DNA from: Legionella_C dresdenensis
GTDB lineage: Bacteria; Pseudomonadota; Gammaproteobacteria; Legionellales; Legionellaceae
Reading direction: 5' to 3'
Length of the DNA: 64,000 bases
Assembly (NCBI RefSeq): GCF_042649825.1
Contig: NZ_JBHSAB010000014.1
Coordinates: 1 to 64,000 of the forward strand
Positions 34,436 through 43,164 of this stretch are shown piece by piece. The position numbers and the translations under genes are program-made. Every line of letters begins with the position of its first letter. The first letter of the stretch is position 1. The notes under the pieces are model-generated. The model saw nothing but the letters and a program-made list of their open reading frames with translations, did no database searches and was not told the origin of the DNA.

Positions 34436-35848
34436 TTAGCCGGCAATGTACTTGACTTGGGTTTTAAATGAATTTTCTTGTTGTGTAATATCAAGAAAAT
34501 ACTGTAAATGTGGTAATAAACTTGGTTTACGTGACATAAAATCGATCACCTCATTTGAGCTAAACCCATAGAGGCTGTGATGATTTAGTAGAGAAATAAA
34601 ATCGCTCATACCTTTGATAACATCTTGAATATTATCCTCTTTGCTTCCTAGCGCAATTTTATTTGGATTACTTAATATTGTTAAAGGCAAGCCATTCATG
34701 GCCAGTAAAAAATTCATGAGTAACATGGAAAAGGAGCGCGTATTTGCGTCAGCAAATGGGTGTAGCTGTTCGCACGATTGAATAAAATTAATTATTGTTT
34801 CTAATTTTTGAAGCGGTGTTGTTGATTGGCTTAATGAATCCTCATACTTAAAAATCAATTCTTTTATTCTATTTTCTAAAGTTATCTTTGGCCTGTCGGG
34901 CTGATAACTTTTAAGGTAAGCGAAAGGCGCTTTTTGTAAACATTTACAAATGATTTTTGCTACCTCTTCAATTGAATGACAGGAAATCAATTCGTTAAAA
35001 TAGGGAGTTAAGATATTTAACGCTTCATCGATTTCTCGCTCATTTTCACCGTGACAATACTTTCTAAATTTCTGTATGTCTATAGCCCGATGATTTTTTA
35101 TGATACCAACAACATCCATGAAAAACTCGCGAGTAAAATCAATTTCTAATTTTCCACCATAACCGACATTTAAGCCAATATCATGTTTACTCGGATCAGA
35201 GAGCAAGGCTTCAATAAATTCCTTTACTCCTTGTTCAGATATACTTATACCTGTGCTACCAGAATCGGTTGTCCTAAACTCGCCTTTTATATCATTATTG
35301 CCTTTATAATCATAATTTAAGTTAGCCACGTTGTCGGTTGCTAATTGGTGTATCAACTTTATAGTCTCAACGTTTAATTCTCGCCCTTCTCTAAAAAGCT
35401 CATCATATGCCCGATACATAGCTTTCAAATAGCCTGGTTCATTTAATTCAAAAATGAACCAGCCTTTATCGAGTTTAAGTAAATCGCCAATAGTTAAATC
35501 ATTCATTTCTTCTTCAGATAAGCGCCAAGATAAAGTGAAGCCTACTGCGCTATATAAATAACTTTGCTTTAATTTTTCGCTTTTTTCAATTTCTGTAATG
35601 TATTTTTTTATTGTTAAATTAGGGTAGTCTAGAGCGCTATAACCATTGGCCAGTTTTTTATTAAATATAGGACAGTTAACTAATCCTCGGCCTGACTGTA
35701 GGCGGCCATCGACAAACAAGCGCCAAATTTCGTGGCTAGGGATATGTGAGCGTAGGGTCAAAAGGTTGCTGCTTTTATAGGGTGCATAACTTTTCAAGCA
35801 ATTTTCAAACTCGTCTTTTAATGATTTAGTTTTAAAAAAATTAAACAT
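34436..35848 (-). CDS. Fic-domain protein with variant active-site loop
   Basis: Fic proteins usually transfer AMP or another phosphate-containing group to target proteins. The loop at 363-371 reads HPFADANTR against the consensus HPFx[D/E]GN[G/K]R: the catalytic His and final Arg are kept, but Ala replaces the usual Gly and Thr the usual Gly/Lys. The helix after it (SFSMLLMNFLLAMNGLP) fits the fold. The first ~330 residues have no recognised domain. At 470 residues it is large for a Fic protein. Context suggests a host-directed effector, by inference only. Confidence 0.8.
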   Translation of the reverse strand: MFNFFKTKSLKDEFENCLKSYAPYKSSNLLTLRSHIPSHEIWRLFVDGRLQSGRGLVNCPIFNKKLANGYSALDYPNLTIKKYITEIEKSEKLKQSYLYSAVGFTLSWRLSEEEMNDLTIGDLLKLDKGWFIFELNEPGYLKAMYRAYDELFREGRELNVETIKLIHQLATDNVANLNYDYKGNNDIKGEFRTTDSGSTGISISEQGVKEFIEALLSDPSKHDIGLNVGYGGKLEIDFTREFFMDVVGIIKNHRAIDIQKFRKYCHGENEREIDEALNILTPYFNELISCHSIEEVAKIICKCLQKAPFAYLKSYQPDRPKITLENRIKELIFKYEDSLSQSTTPLQKLETIINFIQSCEQLHPFADANTRSFSMLLMNFLLAMNGLPLTILSNPNKIALGSKEDNIQDVIKGMSDFISLLNHHSLYGFSSNEVIDFMSRKPSLLPHLQYFLDITQQENSFKTQVKYIAG

Positions 35849-35989
35849 GATTCATCTATCATTATTAGGTATTGATTGAATTATAGTCTATGTCTACCCC
35901 TATATATGTGAGGCAGCCTTCTTCGGGTTAGATGTGTCCGGGCTTTTACTCCTTAAAGTTTTTTATCTTTTTTGAGGCAGCACAGATGC

Positions 35990-36022
35990 CTCTCGCCGTC
36001 TGGCAAATAAGCCACGGGCGAC
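35990..36022 (-). pseudogene. fragment of a second ATPase_2 gene
   Basis: The minus strand reads VARGLFARRRE, matching SARGLFARRRM just before the Walker A lysine of the ATPase at 29580-30707. Nothing else of the gene is seen around it. Confidence 0.6.
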
Positions 36023-36146
36023 ATTTAAAAGATAAACTTCAGTTGCGAAAATTTTATATCAACAATTAGAGTTATTTGTTGACAATTTTTATTCAGCTGT
36101 GTTAACGTGTTTATTGACCAATAATCAATCATACTGGAGAATTATT

Positions 36147-36245
36147 ATGTTGCACCGTTATGCTCTAAGAACACTGCTTCGTACAGACAACTTGCTGACT
36201 ACGTTATCAAATAAGAAGGAATGGGGGTATCTTTTTAAAGGCTAA
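36147..36245 (+). pseudogene. interrupted gene start
   Basis: ATG with GGAG 8 bp before it opens a frame (MLHRYALRTLLRTDN) that enters the 75-bp repeat and stops inside it after 32 codons. A TTGACA box lies at 36079-36084. The open frame that resumes after the repeat (from ~36248) leads into the gene at 36448 in another phase. The repeat may have split one gene. Confidence 0.5.
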
Positions 36246-36264
36246 ACATTCATCACCCCAAACT
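36190..36264 (+). repeat. 75-bp direct repeat, copy 2
   Basis: Second copy of the repeat at 34292-34366, same orientation. Confidence 0.88.
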
Positions 36265-36447
36265 TCGCACCGTTTTTACCAAACGCAGCCTAATCAGCAA
36301 ATCCTAAAAGAATGTGATGTAATTACAAAACAATTCCTTGATTTACATACTCGTTATGCTGAATCTCAACCATTAGAACATATCGACACCATTATTACTT
36401 ATGCTAATGGACATTTATCGCTATGGGTTAAAAAGACAGATAAGGTT

Positions 36448-37290
36448 ATGGAAGAACATCAAACCCTTGCAACACCCGCGCTTGAAGAGGATTACAAAAT
36501 AGCTAAATCATTAACCCATGTTTCTGTTACTTTTATGTTAATTATTCAAGACATCATTAAAAATGAAAAAAAATCAGCCCAGCATATAAAAGATTTAGAG
36601 CTGGTAGCCCAGCAATTAGCCAGATTAGAAAACATAAGCGGGGAAAAGTCGGAATACCTTATAATTATTAAACAGATGACCGAGCATTGGCATAAGTTAA
36701 GTGTGGAAACCTCTCTTTCGAAAATCAAGGATTTTCACGTTCAATATTTGTCAGAGATAACGCCCTCTCATGAAAGACTTGCTCATAGAGCAACCAAACT
36801 ACAGCTTGAAGGTATACACCAAATAATATCCACCTGGGTTGTTGAAAATAACCTTCAGCTCAACAGAACACGCGTGCTTATTTCTTGTGCTAAAGGCCCA
36901 AGAGAAAAATTGATTGAAAAACAATATATGCAGTGGCTTTACTCACAACAGGGTATTGGAGATTGGGAAAATAATATTATTTGTGTGGAAATGTTGCCAG
37001 AACAATTAACAACTGTAACAACTCATGAGTTAATCACGTTCTTAAAGAAGCAACAATTTAATGAGCAAATTGGAAAAATCATACTGGGAGATCATAATGC
37101 CATGAACAAAGATATATTAGGCGAATATGCTCCTAAGGTACTTCCAACATTATGCCCAATAAAAGCAGTGTCAAACCGAATAAGCGCTTGCAAGGACGCG
37201 TTATTCTCACATTTATTAAATAACCAACTAAAGAGTAAATCTCAACCTAATATGGATAACATAAAAATATGCCCTTTTAATCCAGGATAG
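36448..37290 (+). CDS. orphan protein, probably lacking its original N-terminus
   Basis: The 280-residue frame from the first ATG has no recognised domain; it is mostly helical in the first 150 residues. The same frame is open ~200 bp upstream, with a sequence that looks coding (QTQPNQQILKECDVITKQF) but no start codon, and that stretch abuts the 75-bp repeat. The gene seems to have lost its true 5' end. No clear ribosome-binding site precedes 36448. Confidence 0.5.
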   Translation: MEEHQTLATPALEEDYKIAKSLTHVSVTFMLIIQDIIKNEKKSAQHIKDLELVAQQLARLENISGEKSEYLIIIKQMTEHWHKLSVETSLSKIKDFHVQYLSEITPSHERLAHRATKLQLEGIHQIISTWVVENNLQLNRTRVLISCAKGPREKLIEKQYMQWLYSQQGIGDWENNIICVEMLPEQLTTVTTHELITFLKKQQFNEQIGKIILGDHNAMNKDILGEYAPKVLPTLCPIKAVSNRISACKDALFSHLLNNQLKSKSQPNMDNIKICPFNPG

Positions 37291-37364
37291 TATTTTATCT
37301 TATAATCAGGAATAATTTCATCGAGTAAGCCAGGGTTCTTACACAAGACCAAAACGAGTTTGCA

Positions 37365-37622
37365 ATGGCTAGACATATGCTCTGTGATGAGCACTGGTCA
37401 AAGCTACGAACAATAATGCGCGAACAAGGGATTTATGACAAGCCCCATTTATTGGCAACGCTGATATGGATTAGGGCTTGTATAAATGCAAGACACCTAG
37501 TGGAAAATTTGTTTGCGATAATAAAGCATTTTAGAGGACTTACTACAAGATTTGACAAACTAAAGCGCAATTATGTGTCTGTGTCGCTATGGTTTGCGCT
37601 CTCCTGTGGGTTGCCTATGTGA
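37365..37622 (+). pseudogene. IS5-family transposase with internal deletion
   Basis: The frame joins an N-terminal part (DEHWSKLRTIMREQGIYDKP) to a C-terminal part (RHLVENLFAIIKHFRGLTTR and YDKLKRN-like FDKLKRN) of IS5-type transposases, without the catalytic middle. The right end after the stop (GTCAACAGACCC, then TAG) fits an IS end and abuts the stop codon of the 675-residue gene. Confidence 0.75.
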
Positions 37623-37634
37623 GTTGTCAACAGA

Positions 37635-37764
37635 CCCTAGAAAAGACTTGGCCTGACCTCGCTCGTGCTAGCATGGGATAATGCATTACTTTTGCCCGCA
37701 AAGCGTCCTGCTGTATGGGCATCCTGAAAGGCGCTTAATTGCAAATCTATAATGGTTGAAGATT
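37635..37764. repeat. 130-bp duplication, gene-attached copy
   Basis: This copy is the 3' end of the 675-residue gene; the detached copy is at 33396-33525. The pair bounds a 4.1-kb sub-island with the toxin-antitoxin pair, Fic gene and IS5 remnant. Confidence 0.88.
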
Positions 37765-39664
37765 TTAAAGACGTAATTTTATTTTTGGCGAACATTTTTT
37801 GTAAGGCTATCCAGGTTAGAACCAGTAACTGTGAAGCTGAAATATCTGTCTCCGCATCAACAAACTGCTCACGATTAAGTCGCTTTATACAGTCAATGCT
37901 TTGGGGTGCGTTACCTACCTCAACCATCAGCCCGGCAATCATGTCATTCAATTTCTCATCCTGTATTTTCGCTCCATGCATAAACATAAGCATCAAAGCC
38001 GTTTCAGTCATTAGAGAATAATTGTTCTGTTTATCTGAGATATTTTGCAGATAATCAATCACGCCTTTCCGCGCTATAGCCGACCCTTCCTTCGCCGCCC
38101 CTTCACTCAGACCTTGGACGCACAACCAGTAGATATTCAAGAAATGCACAGGGCTGAGCTCATTATTCTGAATCTTTTCCCAATAGGGCATAACGTCTTC
38201 ATGCAGGAAAATCTGAGAATAATTCAGCAACTGGTCATATATGACATTAAGACCTTCTGATTTAATATAATTGAAAAAATCAAGCGACATATCTCCCAGT
38301 GCAAATCCCCAGCCGTTAGCGCTACCCTCTCTGCATGCCCGCTCATCAGCATAAGAGGCTGCATCGCGGAAACGAAACTTACCCAGTGCGTTAACAACCC
38401 GCTCTGGGTAAGGATGATGTGCGAGGCGCAGCACATTAAGACCTGAAGTTTCCAAATCCGACATATGAAGCGACGCGGGTAACTGATATTTACGACTTAA
38501 TTTGTTAAATTTAGCGAATCTTACATCAAATTTTTTCTTTTTTTGCGCTGCCTTTACTGCAATTTCTGCTTGCTCAGACATAATTTTCTCAAAGGCACGT
38601 GTTAAGTCTGCTTCTGTTGTATAACCTCTTGTATAAAAATCAATATTGGCACTGATGTTATTGTGGGTTGTCTCTACGGCCCTACGCTTTATTTGATTCT
38701 TCTCAAACACACTAAGTTCTGCCTGCCCCGCTTTCAGAAGATTTGTTTTGATGCATAAACCAAGCTGCCAAAGTTTCACCAGTCCATGCCCCAAATTTTC
38801 TGGCTCAGGGTGTTTCATAAGCAGCTTGATGAGACCAGGATTTTCATGCAGCGCAGACTTGCTGGTATTGGAATTCATCGTTTGTAAATGCAGTGCATTA
38901 AGGCTATCCACCCATTTATTCAGCTTATTATCTTTAAACAATTTGACAACCTGCTCAAGCGATATTAAATTTGCAAAATGTATGCCTGCGCTCAGTCTTT
39001 GCAACGATGTGTTGATGCTTGCGAAGGCCGATAAATTATCTCTAAAAACGTCAAGCATCTTTTCGCGTGCATCATGTATTTCTCCAAAATAATCATTTCC
39101 CTGGTTATAGGCAAGACCTCTGTTACAGGAAGTAATCAGCAGCGCCGCAAAGCCTTCCGGAGAAGAAAACAGGGGAGCTCGGTTCGCTAAATCCTTTAAA
39201 TATTTCTTATAAGTTTCCTGGAGTGTCTGAGAGCCATCATTTGCCAGCGCCCGTTTAAAAACCAGAATGCCGTTTTGAAATGCTGCAGCGTTCGGATAAC
39301 TGACAAGCACAGCAAACTCTTCTTTTCCCAGTTGCTGTTCATTCGTGAATCGCCACATGTTCATGAGCCTTGCAGAATTAAAGGCTAGAAAAAAATCAAG
39401 CAGCCAACGTCTAAATCGCCCGCTAAGCGAGTTATCGGTAATGAAATGATGGTAGTTTTTGCAAAATCCAAAGACCGCATCCGTTCCGTATTGGGCTTGA
39501 TACGCTGCAGAGCTTCCAGATCGGTCCATTTTTGAGATGTAGAATTGCAATAAAAAGCGTTTCATCTCTGACGGAAAAAAAAGACGAGAAAACCAGCCCA
39601 ATTGCTCGAATTGCGAGCGAATTTTTATCATAATGTTATCGTATTCGCGAAGCAAATTACTCAT
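37637..39664 (-). CDS. large orphan protein (675 residues)
   Basis: I do not recognise it. The protein is mostly helical, without signal peptide or membrane segment. A Lys-rich stretch (AAQKKKKFDVRF) lies near residue 350. The C-terminus (SNALSHASTSEVRPSLF) is Ser/Thr-rich and lacks strong charge. Its stop codon TAG abuts the end of the IS5 remnant. Size, isolation and AT-rich context fit a secreted-effector candidate, but nothing proves it. Confidence 0.7.
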   Translation of the reverse strand: MSNLLREYDNIMIKIRSQFEQLGWFSRLFFPSEMKRFLLQFYISKMDRSGSSAAYQAQYGTDAVFGFCKNYHHFITDNSLSGRFRRWLLDFFLAFNSARLMNMWRFTNEQQLGKEEFAVLVSYPNAAAFQNGILVFKRALANDGSQTLQETYKKYLKDLANRAPLFSSPEGFAALLITSCNRGLAYNQGNDYFGEIHDAREKMLDVFRDNLSAFASINTSLQRLSAGIHFANLISLEQVVKLFKDNKLNKWVDSLNALHLQTMNSNTSKSALHENPGLIKLLMKHPEPENLGHGLVKLWQLGLCIKTNLLKAGQAELSVFEKNQIKRRAVETTHNNISANIDFYTRGYTTEADLTRAFEKIMSEQAEIAVKAAQKKKKFDVRFAKFNKLSRKYQLPASLHMSDLETSGLNVLRLAHHPYPERVVNALGKFRFRDAASYADERACREGSANGWGFALGDMSLDFFNYIKSEGLNVIYDQLLNYSQIFLHEDVMPYWEKIQNNELSPVHFLNIYWLCVQGLSEGAAKEGSAIARKGVIDYLQNISDKQNNYSLMTETALMLMFMHGAKIQDEKLNDMIAGLMVEVGNAPQSIDCIKRLNREQFVDAETDISASQLLVLTWIALQKMFAKNKITSLKSSTIIDLQLSAFQDAHTAGRFAGKSNALSHASTSEVRPSLF

Positions 39665-39792
39665 ATTTATATCTTCCCGCCAGATAAAGGCTAAATATCA
39701 ACAATTTGAGCAATATACGATCATAAATTATCACTGTCAAGATTTATGTATCGTGAGGAACAAGGGGTGTTGTTTCTAATAAATTAGTTGAA

Positions 39793-40536
39793 TTACATAA
39801 TCAACATGAATAAAGCCATTCCAATCATCATTAAATTTTCAGTGAGTGAAATAAATCCTAAAGGTACGTTACTGTCGCCTCCCACACAGGCACATTTAAG
39901 TTCACGTTTGTCGATATAAACAGCTTTAAATACTGAAAGTGCACCTACAGTTCCAATAAATAAGGCAATTGGAATAGAAAGCCAATTTAACGCTCCTGCA
40001 ATCATTAATATTCCTGCTAAACCTTCAGCAAATGGGTAAATATAGCTGTAAGGAACCCAGCGTTTGGCCAGGAGGTCATAGTTTAAAAACATGGTTGAAA
40101 AACTTTCGATATTCTGTAGTTTTAATAAAGCAAGAACTGCCATGCTAAAAGCAATAAACCAGCTTAAAACATGTGATGTAAACGGGTTACCAAAGCTAGC
40201 ATAACTAACTGCCATTGCCATTAAACCTGTAATCGCGAACAGCACCATGACGGGGCGATAACTTTTTTCTTTTGGATCTCTTACTTTCTTTCCGAGGTAA
40301 AGTCGTAAATCGTCATAACCACCTACTCGCTCATCATTGATAAAAATTTGAGGGGTGGTTTTTACATTGTGTTTATCCTTAAACGTATCGACCTGTTCAC
40401 GGGTTGTTAACCAATTATCTTCTACCTCATAGCCTTGACGTCTCAATAAATCTCTAGCTTTAAGACCATAAGGACAAACATGATGCCCCATCACCATACG
40501 ATACAAAACAGCTTTTTTAATTGAGGTATTATTCAT
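39793..40536 (-). CDS. glutaredoxin-MauE fusion membrane protein
   Basis: Residues ~8-85 are a glutaredoxin domain with CPYG at 21-24 in place of dithiol CPYC, plus TTPQIFIND and GGYDDL typical of the fold. A MauE/DoxX-like four-helix membrane domain follows (~95-247), with a CAC motif in a loop (LKCACVGGD). Such fusions often lie near metal- or redox-stress genes on mobile islands. The chosen start has GAGAGGA about 5 bp before it; an upstream ATG at 40569 lacks one. Confidence 0.85.
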   Translation of the reverse strand: MNNTSIKKAVLYRMVMGHHVCPYGLKARDLLRRQGYEVEDNWLTTREQVDTFKDKHNVKTTPQIFINDERVGGYDDLRLYLGKKVRDPKEKSYRPVMVLFAITGLMAMAVSYASFGNPFTSHVLSWFIAFSMAVLALLKLQNIESFSTMFLNYDLLAKRWVPYSYIYPFAEGLAGILMIAGALNWLSIPIALFIGTVGALSVFKAVYIDKRELKCACVGGDSNVPLGFISLTENLMMIGMALFMLIM

Positions 40537-40575
40537 TTTTATCCTCTCTGATTGATGGCACAGCTTCACTTGTTA

Positions 40576-43044
40576 TTATATTTTCGAATAGTTTAACTGC
40601 TCGTTTCTAATTTCAACATTTTGACCATTTGCAGTGACAGATTTCCACTTTAGTTGATGGACATTGCTGAACATATTAAAATCCCCCTTTTCTAACCACC
40701 CCAGGTCAATCATTTTTTGGAGAACAGCTCTAGTTCTGGCTCCTGAGTAGTTTGCTATCTGTCCTTGGGCATTTCTAAAAATATTATCAGTAGTTATTCC
40801 AGATTGCGTATGATCAAAAGCGCTTCGTGTAAAGAAGCTGCCAAAGCAGCCAGAATGTCTATTTTCCAAATAAAGATTAGTGAAGCGATTTAAAAAATTT
40901 TCAACACGTTCTTTTTTTGCTTTTAATTTTGCCTGTGCCTCAGCAATTGCCCGCGCTTCAGCTTTAGCTTGTGCCTCTGCTTTTACCTGCGCTTCTGCTC
41001 TTGCCCGCGCCTCTGCTTCTGCTCTTGCCCGTGCCTCTGCTTCTACTCTTGCTCTTGCCTTCGCTTCTGCCTTTGCCTGTGCTTCGGCTCTTGCTCTTGC
41101 CTTCGCTTCTGCCTTTGCCTGTGCTTCGGCTTTTGCCTGCGCTTCTTGCTTTGCAAGAAAATCAGCATATTCACTTAAAAAGGTGTCTTTAATTTCGGTG
41201 ATTTCCTGGCAATTAGAATGCTCAGCTGGTGTTGATAACGATTGGTTGACATTGTTTAACTTTTTATAAACCGTGCTTTTTTCTTGAGTGTTAATTATCG
41301 TCCTTAAAACAGAAGGTCTATCTTTTTCAAATGCTAATGCAGCATCTTTAGGATGTTGGGCGCCAAATTCTATTAGCGCCATGATCTTATCATCATCACA
41401 GTCATTTGATAGCATGGCTAAATATACGGCATTTAATTTTTCCTTGTTAGGTTTTAATTTTAAATAATCAATCAATTTAGAATAATCTTCGGTCTTACTC
41501 CAATCTTTAAGTTCACCAGACTTTATTTTTTGTTCCATTATCGAATAAAGCTTGTTTATTCTGGCAAAGTATATATCGGTAACAACTTGCTGACCAAAAA
41601 TACCAGCCTCTTCTGCCCTCGCTAAAAAATTCTCATCTTGACAGTGCAAATCCATATACGCTTCTGTATAGGGCACTCCATGGTAAATAATTTGGGAGTA
41701 CTCATCATTGCTCAATAATAAAAGATCAAAGTTAACCTCCCCATTTAACAATCGAGCTTTTATAAGGGTTGTTAAGTTATCTTTAAGGTTTTTATCTGGA
41801 TCTAAACGATATTCATATCTAAGAAATGCTTCTTTAGCACTTTTCAATAACTTTAAGACTGTGCTATTAACTAATGCCTTATTTCCATCGCTAAGTTGAC
41901 CGCCAGAAGATTTGAAAGCTTTATACGCATTGATAATAATATTCAACTTGGCAATCTTACATGCTACTAACAATCCTTGTTCTGTAATCTTTAAACCTTC
42001 AATTTCAGCGACTTTACCTACTATAGATGAATCATTAGTTTTATAAGCGGCTGCAAGGGCTTTATCACCCTCTCCAGGTTGAGTAATACATGCTTTTGAT
42101 GCAATTTTACTTACTATAGATGAATCTTTAGTTTCGCAAGCAGCAATGACCGCCTGCGAGCCTGCTGTAATCCCTTCAATCCCCTCAACTTTACTTACTA
42201 TAGATGGATCTTTAGTTTTACAAGCGGCTATAAAGGCTTTATCACCGTCTTCAGGTTGAGTAATACGTGCTTTTGATGCAACTTTACTTACTATAGATGA
42301 ATTTTTAGTTTCGCAAGCAGCAATTACCGCCCGCCATCCTGCTGTAATCCCTTCAATCCACTCAACTTTACTTACTATAAATGAATCGTTGGTTTTACAA
42401 GCGGCTATAAAGGCTTTATCACCGTCTTCAGGTTGAGTAATACGTGCTTTTGATGCAACTTTACTTACTATAGATGAATCTTTAGTTTCGCAAGCAGCAA
42501 TTACCGCCTGCCATCCTGCTGTAATCCCTTCAATCCACTCAACTTTACTTACTATAAATGAATCGTTGGTTTTACAAGCGGCTATAAAGGCTTTATCACC
42601 GTCTTCAGGTTGAGTAATACGTGCTTTTGATGTAACTTTACTTACTATAGATGAATCTTTAGTTTCGCAAGCAGCAATTACCGCCTGCCATCCTGCTGTA
42701 ATCCCTTCAATCCACTCAACTTTACTTACTATAGATGGATCTTTAGTTTTACAAGCGGCTATAAAGGCTTTATCACCGTCTTCAGGTTGAGTAATAAGTG
42801 CTTTTGATGCAACTTTACTTACTATAGATGAATCTTTAGTTTCGCAAGCAGCAATTACCGCCCGCCATCCTACTGCAATCCCTTCAATCCCTGCAACTTT
42901 ACCTACTATAGATGAATCTTTAGTTTTACAGGCGGCTGCAAGAGCTTCATCATCACTAATTTCAGTCGCTCTAAGCCATGATAAAGCTTCGTTTGGATTT
43001 TTTCGAAGTTTTTCTAAAAATTGTTGAAATTTTGAGGGCGACAT
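40576..43044 (-). CDS. 59-residue tandem-repeat protein with Ala-rich coiled coil
   Basis: The protein has 822 residues from the start with AGGA 8 bp before it. Residues ~31-325 are five near-identical 59-residue units (DKAFIAACKTKD.SIVSKV plus AVIAACETKDSSIVSKV), each made of two similar helical halves, with a sixth partial unit. A central helical part follows, then an Ala/Lys/Glu/Arg-rich helix (~620-700) and a ~110-residue C-terminal domain (GARTRAVLQKMIDLGWLEK). The repeats resemble ankyrin-like or HEAT-like solenoids in shape but lack their motifs. No known family recognised. Confidence 0.8.
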   Translation of the reverse strand: MSPSKFQQFLEKLRKNPNEALSWLRATEISDDEALAAACKTKDSSIVGKVAGIEGIAVGWRAVIAACETKDSSIVSKVASKALITQPEDGDKAFIAACKTKDPSIVSKVEWIEGITAGWQAVIAACETKDSSIVSKVTSKARITQPEDGDKAFIAACKTNDSFIVSKVEWIEGITAGWQAVIAACETKDSSIVSKVASKARITQPEDGDKAFIAACKTNDSFIVSKVEWIEGITAGWRAVIAACETKNSSIVSKVASKARITQPEDGDKAFIAACKTKDPSIVSKVEGIEGITAGSQAVIAACETKDSSIVSKIASKACITQPGEGDKALAAAYKTNDSSIVGKVAEIEGLKITEQGLLVACKIAKLNIIINAYKAFKSSGGQLSDGNKALVNSTVLKLLKSAKEAFLRYEYRLDPDKNLKDNLTTLIKARLLNGEVNFDLLLLSNDEYSQIIYHGVPYTEAYMDLHCQDENFLARAEEAGIFGQQVVTDIYFARINKLYSIMEQKIKSGELKDWSKTEDYSKLIDYLKLKPNKEKLNAVYLAMLSNDCDDDKIMALIEFGAQHPKDAALAFEKDRPSVLRTIINTQEKSTVYKKLNNVNQSLSTPAEHSNCQEITEIKDTFLSEYADFLAKQEAQAKAEAQAKAEAKARARAEAQAKAEAKARARVEAEARARAEAEARARAEAQVKAEAQAKAEARAIAEAQAKLKAKKERVENFLNRFTNLYLENRHSGCFGSFFTRSAFDHTQSGITTDNIFRNAQGQIANYSGARTRAVLQKMIDLGWLEKGDFNMFSNVHQLKWKSVTANGQNVEIRNEQLNYSKI

Positions 43045-43164
43045 AAGGGTTCCTATAATTAATAGAAATAACTTCGTACCTTTTGGCAAGATATTTAAAG
43101 CAGTACAAAGGCCATTACAACAGATTGAATTATATACAATGAGACAATATTAAACAACGTTGCA

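Larger units (their letters stand above)
35849..36447. other. gene-free stretch with remnants
   Basis: No complete gene. It holds a 33-bp fragment of the ATPase gene, a well-equipped but early-terminated gene start at 36147, one copy of the 75-bp repeat, and ~200 bp of open frame that continues into the next gene without a start codon. Confidence 0.7.

Noticed and set aside
40880..41269. Open frames on the plus strand rich in Ala, Cys and Leu
   Set aside because: They are shadows of the Ala/Lys/Glu-rich coiled coil encoded on the other strand.
42100..42960. CRISPR-like regular spacing of repeats
   Set aside because: The repeats are 177 bp apart, long, in frame and encode near-identical protein units; there are no short unique spacers or cas genes.
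28223..43164. Complete prophage or conjugative element
   Set aside because: No integrase, structural phage, relaxase or type IV secretion genes were found; only cargo genes and transposase fragments.
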